From: PKWO01 sp036384915
GTDB lineage: Bacteria; Pseudomonadota; Gammaproteobacteria; Burkholderiales; Burkholderiaceae_D
Assembly: GCA_036384915.1 (NCBI GenBank)
Contig: DASVLJ010000070.1
Location: 62,001 to 126,000 of the forward strand
Reading direction: 5' to 3'
Length of the DNA: 64,000 nucleotides
Positions within the stretch are counted from its first letter, which is position 1, and the number at the start of each line of letters is the position of its first letter. A model generated the notes under the pieces. The model had not been told where the DNA came from. It saw nothing but the letters and a program-made list of their open reading frames with translations, and made no database searches. Positions 35,388 to 45,813 of the stretch are shown here, one piece after another. Made by a program: the position numbers and the translations under genes.

Positions 35388-36005
35388 ATGCGCTTGAATT
35401 ATTATCAATGCACCGGATGCGGGGAAAAATTCAATTTTCCTTTCTCCCATGGAAAATACTATGTGGGCAAGGAACCCTTGTCCAACAGAGTTCACATCGA
35501 CGATTTGCTGACGGTTCTCGCTAGGCCCGTGTGGTGCAAGGACTGCGATATCTTGAGTTTGGTAGAGGATATTGCGCCACTTCAGATTTTCGAAGGAGCA
35601 TTTGCGACCAGCAAAGCCGGCAAACGAATTGAATACCCTGTTGAAACAGAATCCTGGGGACAGGAGGGGGCCGTTGCTGAAGCAGGTAGATATCTTCGCT
35701 GGAGAATGGAGCGCGTTCATGGCGAAAGAGCATTGTGCTGCGGAGGTTCGAATTATCAGCGGATGGATGTACCCGAACCCTTGTTCAAGCATCGCGGTTG
35801 TGATTTCGGTGTAGTCGAAGCGCAGAGCAGGTTTTTTATTGGCCCGCATTCCGGGTGGGGTCCCGGTGTTCGGTCCGTGGCAAATTTCCCCGTGTGGGAT
35901 TCCGAAGGTGTGTTGCTCGGCAGATTGACTTGGTTTGACCGTGAAAATGATGTTTGGCAAGTCGAACCAGCAAATTACCCCTTACTGAAAGCGGACGAAG
36001 AATAG
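35388..36005 (+). CDS. Hypothetical protein with N-terminal zinc-ribbon
   Basis: A 205-residue protein. The first 60 residues contain two CxxC pairs, CTGC and CKDC, a likely zinc ribbon; two further Cys (ALCCGG) are near the middle. The rest has aromatic-rich segments such as FIGPHSGWGPGV. I do not recognise it. Its base composition is visibly lower in GC than its neighbours, which suggests recent acquisition. The ATG at 35388 is only two bases after GGAGGAG, so the TTG at 35394 may be the true start. Confidence 0.6.
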   Translation: MRLNYYQCTGCGEKFNFPFSHGKYYVGKEPLSNRVHIDDLLTVLARPVWCKDCDILSLVEDIAPLQIFEGAFATSKAGKRIEYPVETESWGQEGAVAEAGRYLRWRMERVHGERALCCGGSNYQRMDVPEPLFKHRGCDFGVVEAQSRFFIGPHSGWGPGVRSVANFPVWDSEGVLLGRLTWFDRENDVWQVEPANYPLLKADEE

Positions 36006-36099
36006 CCTCAGTTTTTTTGCAGGCTTAACTCTGGAAGCCGTTATTCAAATTCTTGTAATGTTGTAAACTTGCCCAGCCATTCACTTCACAAGGCATGAC

Positions 36100-37206
36100 A
36101 TGAAAACGAAAGCCGCAGTCGCATGGAAAGCCGGCGCTCCCCTCACCATTGAGGAAGTCGATCTCGAAGGGCCGAAAGCCGGCGAGGTGCTGGTGGAAAT
36201 CAAGGCCACCGGCATTTGCCACACGGATCATTACACCTTATCCGGCGCCGACCCCGAAGGTGTGTTCCCCGCCATTCTTGGGCATGAGGGCGCGGGCATC
36301 GTGGTGGAAGTCGGGCCCGGCGTGAAGAGTTTGAAGAAGGATGACCACGTCATCCCGCTTTATACGCCCGAATGCCGCCAGTGCAAATTCTGCCTTTCGC
36401 GCAAGACCAATTTGTGCCAGGCCATACGCGCGACCCAGGGCAAGGGCTTGATGCCGGATTCCACTTCGCGTTTTTCGTTGAACGGGAAGCCCTTGTTCCA
36501 CTATATGGGAACGTCGACCTTTTCCAACTTTGTGGTGGTACCCGAAATCGCCCTGGCCAGGATCCGCGAAGACGCGCCTTTCGACAAGGTGTGCTACATC
36601 GGCTGCGGCGTGACCACGGGTGTGGGCGCCGTGCTCTTTTCCGCCAAGGTGGAAGCCGGCGCCAACGTCGCCGTGTTCGGTCTGGGCGGCATAGGCTTGA
36701 ACGTGGTGCAGGCGGCGCGCATCGCCGGCGCCGACAAGATCATCGGCATCGACATCAATCCCAAGCGCCAGGAGTTGGCGCGCAAATTCGGCATGACGCA
36801 TTTCTTGAATCCCAAGGATGTGCCGAACGTGGTCGATGCCGTGGTGCAATTGACCGATGGCGGCGCCGATTATTCCTTCGAGTGCATAGGCAACGTGCAA
36901 GTGATGCGTCAGGCGCTCGAATGCACGCATAAGGGTTGGGGCAAGTCTTTCATCATCGGCGTGGCAGGGGCAGGGCAGGAGATTTCCACGCGCCCATTCC
37001 AGCTCGTGACTGGGCGCGAATGGCGCGGCTCGGCTTTCGGCGGTGCGCGCGGCCGCACCGACGTGCCTAAGATCGTCGATTGGTACATGGAAGGCAAGAT
37101 CAACATCGACGACTTGATCACGCACCGCTTGCCGCTGGAGCGCATCAACGAAGGCTTTGAGTTGATGGAACGCGGCGAATCGATCCGTTCGGTGGTGATT
37201 TACTGA
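36100..37206 (+). CDS. frmA: S-(hydroxymethyl)glutathione dehydrogenase (class III ADH)
   Basis: A 368-residue zinc alcohol dehydrogenase that oxidises the formaldehyde-glutathione adduct to S-formylglutathione with NAD+. The catalytic zinc ligands Cys and His (GICHTDHYTLSG, GHEGAGIV), the structural zinc loop CRQCKFCLSRKTNLC and the Rossmann motif GLGGIGLNVVQ are all present, as is the class III segment YMGTSTFSNF. It overlaps the next gene by one base (TGATG), so the two steps of formaldehyde detoxification are coupled. No FrmR repressor gene is adjacent. Confidence 0.96.
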   Translation: MKTKAAVAWKAGAPLTIEEVDLEGPKAGEVLVEIKATGICHTDHYTLSGADPEGVFPAILGHEGAGIVVEVGPGVKSLKKDDHVIPLYTPECRQCKFCLSRKTNLCQAIRATQGKGLMPDSTSRFSLNGKPLFHYMGTSTFSNFVVVPEIALARIREDAPFDKVCYIGCGVTTGVGAVLFSAKVEAGANVAVFGLGGIGLNVVQAARIAGADKIIGIDINPKRQELARKFGMTHFLNPKDVPNVVDAVVQLTDGGADYSFECIGNVQVMRQALECTHKGWGKSFIIGVAGAGQEISTRPFQLVTGREWRGSAFGGARGRTDVPKIVDWYMEGKINIDDLITHRLPLERINEGFELMERGESIRSVVIY

Positions 37207-38072
37207 TGACGACCGGGTTGCGGCTGCTTTCCGAGCACGGCTGCTTTGGCGGCGTGCAGCGTTTCTACGAGCACGATGCGCAAGAGATCGGCTTGCCGAT
37301 GCGCTTCGCGGCTTACTTGCCGCCGCAGGCCTTGGCCGGCGAGTTGTGCCCGGCAGTGATTTATCTGGCGGGGCTCACAAGCACGGAAGAAACGTTCATG
37401 ATCAAGGCCGGCGCGCAGCGTGTAGCCGCGCGCGAGGGTTTGATTTTGATTGCTCCCGACACCAGCCCGCGTCATGCCAATCTTCCCGGTGACAGCGAGA
37501 GCTGGGATTTCGGCGTGGGGGCTGGGTTCTATGTCGATGCCACGGAACAGCCTTGGGCCAGACATTACCGTATGTACAGCTACGTCGTGCAAGATTTGCA
37601 TGCGGCAGTGCTGGCCAACCTGCCTGTCGAGCCCGGGCGTGTCGGCATCATGGGGCACTCCATGGGCGGGCATGGCGCCTTGACCATTGCGCTGCGCAAT
37701 CCGCGGCAATACCGCTCGGTGTCGGCCTTTGCGCCGATCGCCGCACCTATGCTTTGCCCTTGGGGACAGAAGGCTTTCGCGGCCTATCTCGGACAGGATC
37801 GCGAAAGCTGGAAACAGTACGATGCCAGCACATTGATGGCGGCTGCTGGACGCGAATGCTTTGCCGACGGCATTTTAATCGACCAGGGCTTGAACGATAA
37901 ATTCCTTGCCGAGCAGTTATATCCGGAAGTGTTCGAAGAAGCCTGCCGCGTGGCCGGGCAGGCACTGATGCTGCGCCGCCATGCTGGTTACGACCATGGC
38001 TATTACTTCATCGCCAGCTTCATGGAAGACCATTTGATGCATCACAAGGCTTGCCTTTCTGCTATCGAATAA
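37206..38072 (+). CDS. fghA: S-formylglutathione hydrolase
   Basis: A 288-residue esterase D-type enzyme that splits S-formylglutathione into formate and glutathione. The nucleophile elbow is GHSMGGHGA, the catalytic Asp lies in ILIDQGLND, and the His in GYDHGYYF. YLAGLTSTEETFMIKAGAQ and PDTSPRH are standard family blocks. Its start is within the stop of frmA, and both are almost certainly one operon. Confidence 0.95.
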   Translation: MTTGLRLLSEHGCFGGVQRFYEHDAQEIGLPMRFAAYLPPQALAGELCPAVIYLAGLTSTEETFMIKAGAQRVAAREGLILIAPDTSPRHANLPGDSESWDFGVGAGFYVDATEQPWARHYRMYSYVVQDLHAAVLANLPVEPGRVGIMGHSMGGHGALTIALRNPRQYRSVSAFAPIAAPMLCPWGQKAFAAYLGQDRESWKQYDASTLMAAAGRECFADGILIDQGLNDKFLAEQLYPEVFEEACRVAGQALMLRRHAGYDHGYYFIASFMEDHLMHHKACLSAIE

Positions 38073-38174
38073 GCGTCTGATGTGCCGTATGATGAGATTG
38101 CAATAAAGGCAAAATTTGTCCCATCGCCCGCCAAGCGGTACAATGCGCGCATTAAAAAACCTAACGAGGTGTCC

Positions 38175-39047
38175 ATGAGTTGGCTGGAAAAGCTGCTGCC
38201 CCCGCGAATTCAGCGTTCCGAATCTGCCACGCGCAAGTCCGTTCCGGAGGGCCTGTGGGTCAAGTGCCCGTCCTGCGAAGCGGTGCTCTACCGTACCGAC
38301 CTGGAATCGAACCTGCACGTTTGCCCCAAGTGCGACCACCATATGCGCATCCGTGCGCGCGACCGCTTGAATGCCTTGCTCGACGCGGGCGGCCGTTATG
38401 AGATCGGCCAGGAAGTCTTGCCGGTCGATACCCTCAAGTTCAAGGACACCAAGAAATACCCCGATCGCCTGAAGTCAGCCATGGACGGCACGGGCGAGAC
38501 CGATGCGCTGGTCGCCATGGGCGGTGCCATCATGAGCTTGCCTGTCGTGGTGGCTTGCTTCGAATTCGAATTCATGGGCGGTTCCATGGGTTCCGTGGTC
38601 GGCGAGCGCTTCACCCGCGCCGCCCGCGCTGCGCTTGAGCAGAAGGTACCTTTCATCTGCATCACCGCCACCGGTGGCGCGCGCATGCAGGAAAGCCTGC
38701 TGTCGCTGATGCAGATGGCCAAGACCACGGCCATCCTGACGCAACTCTCGGAAAAGAAGCTGCCCTTCATCTCGGTGCTGACCGATCCGACCATGGGCGG
38801 CGTTTCCGCCTCGTTTGCCTTCATGGGCGATGTGGTGATGGCCGAACCGAAGGCCTTGATCGGCTTCGCCGGCCCGCGCGTGATCGAAAGCACCGTGCGC
38901 GAAAAGCTGCCGGAAGGCTTCCAGCGCGCCGAGTTCCTGATGCAAAAGGGCGCGATCGACATGGTGGTCGACCGGCGCAAGATGCGCGAAGAAATCGCGC
39001 ATCTGCTGGCGCTGCTGCAGAACCAGCCTGTCGACGTACTCGCGTAA
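38175..39047 (+). CDS. accD: Acetyl-CoA carboxylase carboxyltransferase beta subunit
   Basis: The 290-residue beta subunit of carboxyltransferase, partner of AccA. The four-Cys zinc ribbon is CPSCEAVLY and CPKCDHH at about residues 34-58. GARMQESLLSLMQMAK and DPTMGGVSASFAFMGD form the enoyl-CoA-hydratase-like core. The start ATG at 38175 follows GAGGT. It heads the Burkholderiales order accD-folC-SPOR-cvpA-purF, though a terminator separates accD from folC here. Confidence 0.97.
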   Translation: MSWLEKLLPPRIQRSESATRKSVPEGLWVKCPSCEAVLYRTDLESNLHVCPKCDHHMRIRARDRLNALLDAGGRYEIGQEVLPVDTLKFKDTKKYPDRLKSAMDGTGETDALVAMGGAIMSLPVVVACFEFEFMGGSMGSVVGERFTRAARAALEQKVPFICITATGGARMQESLLSLMQMAKTTAILTQLSEKKLPFISVLTDPTMGGVSASFAFMGDVVMAEPKALIGFAGPRVIESTVREKLPEGFQRAEFLMQKGAIDMVVDRRKMREEIAHLLALLQNQPVDVLA

Positions 39048-39066
39048 GCGACGATGCCGACAAACG

Positions 39067-39093
39067 AAAAGCCCGGTCCATCCCGGGCTTTTT
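39067..39093 (+). terminator. Rho-independent terminator after accD
   Basis: AAAAGCCCGG at 39067-39076 pairs with CCGGGCTTTT at 39083-39092, loop TCCATC, followed by a T/A-rich tail (TTAATTTTTC). It ends 19 bp after the accD stop begins its spacer and 31 bp before the folC start, so folC is either read through or has its own promoter in the short AT-rich gap. Confidence 0.88.
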
Positions 39094-39123
39094 AATTTTT
39101 CTTTTGCCTCTATATAACACCGC

Positions 39124-40479
39124 ATGGAAGCGTCCCCCCAAAATCTTGACGAATGGCTAAGCCTGCTTGAATCCCGCCACTTCAAGGCGATCGACATGGG
39201 CCTGGAGCGTGTGGCCGAGGTTAAGGGGCGCATGGACTTGAAGTTTGCCTGCCCGGTGATTGTCGTTGCCGGCACCAATGGCAAGGGTTCGACCTGCTCC
39301 ATGCTGGAAGCTATTCTGCTGCGTGCCGGCTATCGCGTCGGGCTTTACATCAAGCCGCATTTTCTCAAGTTCAACGAACGCGCGCGCATACGCGGCGAGA
39401 TGGCCTCGGACGAGGAGTTGATTGCCAGCTTCGAAGCCGTCGAGGCGGCGCGCGGCGAGATTTCGTTGACCTATTTCGAATTCACCACCCTCGCAATTTG
39501 CCATTTGCTTGCGCAATCCAAGCTCGATGTGGCCATCCTTGAGGTGGGCTTGGGCGGCCGGCTCGACGCGGTGAACGTGATCGATGGCGATGTGGCTGTC
39601 GTCACTAGCATCGATATCGACCATGCGGACTATCTCGGCGATACGCGCGAAGCGATCGGTTTCGAGAAAGCCGGCATCTTCCGCCCCGGCAAACCTGCCG
39701 TATGCGGCGACCCGATGCCGCCGCAATCGCTGATCGACCATGCCAAGGCGATAGGGGCCGATCTGTGGCTGTTCGGGCGCGATTTCAATTATTCCGGCGA
39801 CAAGCAGCAGTGGAACTATGGCGGGCGCGGTATGCGGCGCAATTCGCTGGCTTATCCGAGTTTGCGCGGCGCCAACCAGTTGCTCAATGCTTCGGCTGTG
39901 CTGGCCGCATTGGAAATCCTGCATTTGCGGTTGCCGGTGGGGGCGCAGGAAGTGCGCAGCGGCCTGGTGCTGGTCGATTTGCCTGGCCGCTTCCAGGTCT
40001 TGCCGGGCCGCCCGGCGGTGATCCTGGACGTGGCGCACAACCCGCATGCGGCGTCTGCTTTGAACCAGAATCTGGGCAATATGGGGTTCTTCCCCAACAC
40101 GTTCGCGGTGTTCGGTGCCATGGCGGACAAGGATATCGCCGGCATCGTGACACGTTTGAAGGGCAGCGTCGAGCATTGGTGCCTGACCGACCTGCCGCTG
40201 CCGCGTGCGGCGACAGCGCTCGAATTGAAGCAGAAATTGCTCGATGCCGGCGTCGAACCGGGGCCGGACTGCACCATTGAAACCTTTGCCACACCCGCCG
40301 CTGCCTATGAGAATGCAATGAGTCGCGCGAGGGAGAATGATAGAATTGCGGTATTCGGATCCTTTCTTACGGTTGCGGGCGTGATGGAAGCCAGGAATCG
40401 GGAAAGAGCGCAGGAAAAAGCGGCCGAAAAATCGGGTAAAGAATCGATCAAAGCAGCGGGCAAAGGCGCGAGCGTGTAG
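39124..40479 (+). CDS. folC: Bifunctional folylpolyglutamate/dihydrofolate synthase
   Basis: A 451-residue Mur-ligase-type enzyme that adds glutamate to dihydropteroate and folates. The P-loop is GTNGKGSTCS (near residue 50); the conserved YIKPHFLKFNERARI and LEVGLGGRLDAVN follow, and LDVAHNPHA marks the C-terminal domain. The C-terminus ends in a Lys/Glu/Ala-rich tail of about 25 residues (EKAAEKSGKESIKAAGKG) not usual in FolC, which resembles the tails of the SPOR protein encoded next, 3 bp downstream. Confidence 0.95.
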   Translation: MEASPQNLDEWLSLLESRHFKAIDMGLERVAEVKGRMDLKFACPVIVVAGTNGKGSTCSMLEAILLRAGYRVGLYIKPHFLKFNERARIRGEMASDEELIASFEAVEAARGEISLTYFEFTTLAICHLLAQSKLDVAILEVGLGGRLDAVNVIDGDVAVVTSIDIDHADYLGDTREAIGFEKAGIFRPGKPAVCGDPMPPQSLIDHAKAIGADLWLFGRDFNYSGDKQQWNYGGRGMRRNSLAYPSLRGANQLLNASAVLAALEILHLRLPVGAQEVRSGLVLVDLPGRFQVLPGRPAVILDVAHNPHAASALNQNLGNMGFFPNTFAVFGAMADKDIAGIVTRLKGSVEHWCLTDLPLPRAATALELKQKLLDAGVEPGPDCTIETFATPAAAYENAMSRARENDRIAVFGSFLTVAGVMEARNRERAQEKAAEKSGKESIKAAGKGASV

Positions 40480-40482
40480 AGC

Positions 40483-41415
40483 ATGGGTTTGTTCTCCTTC
40501 CTCAGCAAAAACAAGCAGGACGGTGCCGCCGAGAAGGCAGAGTTTTATTCGCGCGCCGAGGGCGAGGCCAAACCGCGCAGCCGCAAACGCAAGCCGGCCA
40601 AGGCTGCCGACAAATCGATCGACGACGATGAACCGCTCGACCCGATACTGCCGGAAAAGAAGCGGGCGCGCCGCCGCCTTGTCGGTGCGGTGGCCTTGGT
40701 GCTGGCGATGATTATCGGCCTGCCAATGTTGCTCGATTCAGAGCCGAAGCCGGTGCCTGACGATATTTCAATCCAGATTCCTTCGCGCGACAAGCCGCCC
40801 GCGCCTGATGGCGCGGCTTCGACGCCTGCGGTGCCGCCAGCGGCTCCGGCCGCTACCGCAGTTGCGCCGTCGAGCAGCGTGGCGGCTTCGGCCTCGCTCG
40901 GCCCGCACGAACAGATCGTGAATCTGCCGCCGCCTGCCGACCTCAAGCCGGCCAGGCAGCCGGAACAAGCTGCCGTAGCGGACAAGCCCGCAACCAAGCC
41001 GGAGAAGCCGGCCGAAAAGATGGCGGAGAAGGTAGCGGAAAAGCCGGTAGAGAAGCCGACGGCAGACAAGGCACAAGACAAGCAAACCGCCAAGGCCGAG
41101 CAAAAGCACGAAGACAAGAATGAAGCGCGCGCCGAAGCTATTCTGGAAGGCAAGGACGTCAATGCCAAGCCGGCCGACAAGAAGGGCGCCAAGTTCGTAG
41201 TGCAGGTGGCGGCGCTGACTTCGAAGGACAAGGTTAGCGAATTGCAGGGCAAGCTGTCCGACGCCGGTTTCAAGTCCATGCTGCAAACCGTGCCGACCGA
41301 TGCGGGCCCGACCACGCGGGTGCGCGTCGGGCCGTTCGGCAGCAAGGAAGAGGCTGAGACTGCGCGCGCCAAGCTGGCCAAGCTCGGTTTGAACGGCAAG
41401 TTGTTGCCGCTGTAA
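40483..41415 (+). CDS. SPOR domain protein, DedD-like
   Basis: A 310-residue bitopic membrane protein. About 65 polar cytoplasmic residues precede one membrane helix (LVGAVALVLAMIIGLPMLL), then a long Pro/Ala/Lys-rich periplasmic linker with repeated EKP/EKxAEK units, then a C-terminal SPOR domain (KFVVQVAALTSKDKVSELQG to the end). SPOR domains bind glycan strands without stem peptides at the division septum. The gene order matches dedD between folC and cvpA. It begins 3 bp after folC. Confidence 0.92.
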   Translation: MGLFSFLSKNKQDGAAEKAEFYSRAEGEAKPRSRKRKPAKAADKSIDDDEPLDPILPEKKRARRRLVGAVALVLAMIIGLPMLLDSEPKPVPDDISIQIPSRDKPPAPDGAASTPAVPPAAPAATAVAPSSSVAASASLGPHEQIVNLPPPADLKPARQPEQAAVADKPATKPEKPAEKMAEKVAEKPVEKPTADKAQDKQTAKAEQKHEDKNEARAEAILEGKDVNAKPADKKGAKFVVQVAALTSKDKVSELQGKLSDAGFKSMLQTVPTDAGPTTRVRVGPFGSKEEAETARAKLAKLGLNGKLLPL

Positions 41416-41420
41416 TCGGC

Positions 41421-41909
41421 ATGACACTGTTCGATTATGTGGTGCTGTTTGTCGTTGGCTGTTCGGTACTGATCGGTTTGTTCCGTGGCTTGATCAAGGA
41501 ATTGATCTCGCTGGTAGGCTGGGTCGTGGCGCTGGTGGTGGCCAATGCCTATGCGCCGGTGCTGGCGGATTTGCTGCCGGCAGCGGTGCCTGGCCAGGCC
41601 TTGCGGCTGATCGTGGCTTTCATCGCCTTGTTCATCGGCGTGCGGCTGTTGATCATGCTGTTGGCGATGTTGCTCGATTCGCTGATCGCTGCCACGGGTT
41701 TGACCATGGCCGACCGCGGTCTCGGTGCCGTGTTTGGTTTGGCGCGCGGCGTGTTGCTGGTGATGGCCGGCGTGCTGGTATGCGGGATGACGCAAATCCC
41801 GCGCCAGGATTTTTGGAAGAATGCAGCGCTGCGCCCGATGGCGGTCAGCGCCGCGACGGCGATCCTCCCGTTTTTGCCGGATCGTGTCGCGCAGCAGGTG
41901 AAGTTTTAG
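41421..41909 (+). CDS. cvpA: CvpA family protein
   Basis: A 162-residue inner-membrane protein with four predicted segments: DYVVLFVVGCSVLIGLFRGL at the start, then LISLVGWVVALVVANAY, IVAFIALFIGVRLLIML and GLARGVLLVMAGVLVCG. It matches CvpA, needed for colicin V production in E. coli and linked to envelope integrity. As elsewhere, it stands directly before purF. It starts 5 bp after the SPOR gene. Confidence 0.93.
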   Translation: MTLFDYVVLFVVGCSVLIGLFRGLIKELISLVGWVVALVVANAYAPVLADLLPAAVPGQALRLIVAFIALFIGVRLLIMLLAMLLDSLIAATGLTMADRGLGAVFGLARGVLLVMAGVLVCGMTQIPRQDFWKNAALRPMAVSAATAILPFLPDRVAQQVKF

Positions 41910-42007
41910 GGATATGCCGGATAAGCGGTTGCGCCTCCCCGGCTTGCTAGGCATTTTCAGCATATCCGCAGTTTGTATGTATTTAGTTTTGTGTTAAGGA
42001 GTCCACC

Positions 42008-43528
<1,521 letters not shown>

Positions 43529-43550
43529 CTCTCTACGCGCGCGCGGGCGA

Positions 43551-43634
43551 GTAGGGTGGGTTAGCCGAAGGCGTAACCCACCAAGCGCTTAGAGAAAGTT
43601 CTTTTGCGCACTGGTGGGTCCCAACCCACCCTAC
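43551..43634. repeat. Nested inverted repeat after purF
   Basis: The outer arms GTAGGGTGGGTT (43551-43562) and AACCCACCCTAC (43623-43634) are perfect complements; an inner stem joins GTGGGTTA (43556-43563) with TAACCCAC (43574-43581), so two folds compete. It begins 22 bp after purF. It is similar to REP-type repeats common in beta- and gammaproteobacteria and could end transcription or stabilise the purF message. It shares its outer sequence with the repeat at 32693. Confidence 0.65.
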
Positions 43635-43815
43635 GATCCTTTATTTGCAACGGCAAGGCTTGCGCTCAATCCCAATTGCGCTATCATGCAAAAGCGCCGA
43701 TTTGATTCTGCTTGCGGGCGCGGGGCGGCAGGTGCCGTGTCCCAACAAATACCGCTAAACGGGACGCGCTACGCGGTCAGCCCATTTGGTATGCAGGCAT
43801 AACACGGGTTCGATC

Positions 43816-45054
43816 ATGAGCGACAAAAAACAATACGGCTTCACCACCACCATCCTCCACAGCGACCGGCAAAAGCCCATCGAGCACGGTTCGCTGCACA
43901 AGCCTATCCATAACAGCGTCGCCTTCGGCTATCGCGATGCGCGTCAACTGGCCGAGGTATTCCAGGGCAAGCAAAGCGGCTACCGCTATGGCCGCCAGGG
44001 TAATCCCACGGTGTCCGCGCTGGAGGACAAGATCACGGCGATGGAAGGCGGCGCTTCGACGATTTGTTTCGCCACCGGCATGGCGGCCATCGGCGCCCTG
44101 TTCCAGGGCTTGCTGCGCACGGGCGACCATATCGTCTCGTCGTCCTTCCTGTTCGGCAATACCAACAGCCTGTGGCAAACCGTGGCGGGGCAGGGCTGTG
44201 CGGTTTCCTTCGTCGATGCGACCGATGTCGCCAATGTCGAGGCCGCGCTGACGCCGGCCACGCGTGTGGTATTCGTCGAAACCATCGCCAATCCGCGCAC
44301 CCAGGTGGCGGACTTGAAACGGATCGGCGAGCTATGCCGCTCGCGCGGCATCGTCTACGTGGTGGACAACACCATGACTTCGCCTTACCTGTTTCAGCCC
44401 AGGCAGGTCGGCGCTTCTCTCGTGGTCAATGCCTTGACCAAGTCAATAGGCGGGCACGGCAACGCCCTCGGCGGCGCGCTGACCGACACCGGTTTGTTCG
44501 ACTGGGGCCGCTTTCCCAACATCTACGACAGCTACAAGCGCTATCCCTCGCCGCAATGGGGCATGGCGCAGATTCGCGCCAAGGCATTGCGCGATTTCGG
44601 CGCCGCGCTCGCGCCCGAAGCGGCGCATGCGATCGCAGTCGGCGCTGAGACGATTGCGTTGCGCATGGAGCGCGAATGCGCCAATGCCCTGGCCTTGGCC
44701 GAGATGCTGCAAGCCGACGAACGCGTGGCGGCTGTGTACTACCCCGGGCTGGAATCGCATCCGCAGCACGCCATTGCGAGGGAGTTGTTTCGCTCTTATG
44801 GCAGCTTGTTCAGCTTCGAGTTGAAGGACGGAATCGATTGTTTCGACTATTTGAATCGCCTGCAATTGGCGGTGGCGTCGAGCAATCTGGGCGACACGCG
44901 AACCTTGGTGATTCCTGTGGCGCATACCATCTTCTTTGAGATGGGCGCGGAGCGCCGTGCCGCGATGGGGATAGCGGAATCGCTGATTCGGGTTTCGGTC
45001 GGCATTGAGGATACGCAGGATTTGCTTGACGATTTCAGGCTGGCGCTTGGTTGA
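43816..45054 (+). CDS. Cystathionine gamma-synthase/MetZ family PLP enzyme
   Basis: A 412-residue Cys/Met metabolism PLP enzyme. The phosphate-contacting YRYGRQGNPT, the ATGMAA segment and the PLP lysine in NALTKSIGGHG are intact. At this place in Burkholderiales, downstream of purF, metZ (O-succinylhomoserine sulfhydrylase) is usual, but the sequence here (HKPIHNSVAFGYRDARQLAEV) looks like the family member generally labelled cystathionine gamma-synthase family protein. Which thiol or leaving group it uses cannot be told. The ATG at 43816 is chosen for family fit; no strong ribosome site is visible. Confidence 0.85.
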   Translation: MSDKKQYGFTTTILHSDRQKPIEHGSLHKPIHNSVAFGYRDARQLAEVFQGKQSGYRYGRQGNPTVSALEDKITAMEGGASTICFATGMAAIGALFQGLLRTGDHIVSSSFLFGNTNSLWQTVAGQGCAVSFVDATDVANVEAALTPATRVVFVETIANPRTQVADLKRIGELCRSRGIVYVVDNTMTSPYLFQPRQVGASLVVNALTKSIGGHGNALGGALTDTGLFDWGRFPNIYDSYKRYPSPQWGMAQIRAKALRDFGAALAPEAAHAIAVGAETIALRMERECANALALAEMLQADERVAAVYYPGLESHPQHAIARELFRSYGSLFSFELKDGIDCFDYLNRLQLAVASSNLGDTRTLVIPVAHTIFFEMGAERRAAMGIAESLIRVSVGIEDTQDLLDDFRLALG

Positions 45055-45177
45055 TGGTTAATTGCAAGTTGCGCTAGCCGTCGCACGGTGGGCCAAGCCC
45101 AAGCGAAGCCTGGCGAGGTTCGGCCTAACACAGGCTGGGTTATGCCAAGACCTTCTCCTACAATGGTAGCGGCGGAA

Positions 45178-45210
45178 TGTTGGGCTTCGCTTCGCTCAAC
45201 ACCAACCTAC
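45178..45210. repeat. REP-like hairpin sequence
   Basis: TGTTG at 45178-45182 and CAACA at 45197-45201 close a short hairpin over GGCTTCGCTTCGCT, followed by CCAACCTAC. This TTCGCTTCGC-containing unit resembles dispersed intergenic repeats of Proteobacteria. It lies between the convergent PLP enzyme and LOG genes. Confidence 0.35.
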
Positions 45211-45225
45211 TTGGCTGGTACGGAC

Positions 45226-45813
45226 TCAACCGTCGGAGCGTACCAGGTTGAGGAATTTGTCGTGCGGTGTGACTTCGAAGGCATCGAAGCGCGCCAGCAG
45301 GGTTTGCGGATCGGGTGCTGCCATCAATAGCTTGGCCTGTTCCGCGCGCAAAAAGCCCTGTTGCACCGAATGCATGACGAAATCCAGCAGCCCGTCATAG
45401 TAGCCGTCGGTATTGAGAATGCCGATTGGCTTGTCGTGGAAGCGCAACTGCGCCCAGGTGAAGACCTCAAACAATTCTTCCAGCGTTCCGGCGCCGCCAG
45501 GCATGGCGATGAAGCCTTCGGCCAGGTCGGCCATCATGGCTTTGCGCTCGTGCATGTTCTTGACCACGTGCAGTTGCGTCAAACCCTTGTGGCCCACTTC
45601 TTTATCCATCAGCGCCTGCGGGATCACACCGATGGCTTGGCCGCCCAGTCGCAGCACTTCATCCGCAATGGCACCCATCAAGCCGACCTTGCCGCCGCCA
45701 TACACCAGGGTGATGCCGCGCGCAACCAAGGCAGCGCCCATGGCGCGTGCCTCTTCGGCGTAGCGCGGCGAGGCGCCGGCGGAGGAGCCGCAATAAACGC
45801 AAATCGATTTCAT
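45226..45813 (-). CDS. LOG family protein (cytokinin phosphoribohydrolase-like)
   Basis: A 195-residue Rossmann-fold protein with the LOG motif pair PGGAGTLEELFEVFTW (PGGxGTxxE) and GGKVGLMGAIADEV. Family members cleave AMP or cytokinin ribotides to the base and ribose 5-phosphate; in bacteria the role is often nucleotide recycling. Two adjacent ATGs precede the gene; the second (45813) has better spacing from GAGGA. Its start overlaps the stop of the TPR gene upstream, so they form an operon. Confidence 0.92.
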   Translation of the reverse strand: MKSICVYCGSSAGASPRYAEEARAMGAALVARGITLVYGGGKVGLMGAIADEVLRLGGQAIGVIPQALMDKEVGHKGLTQLHVVKNMHERKAMMADLAEGFIAMPGGAGTLEELFEVFTWAQLRFHDKPIGILNTDGYYDGLLDFVMHSVQQGFLRAEQAKLLMAAPDPQTLLARFDAFEVTPHDKFLNLVRSDG

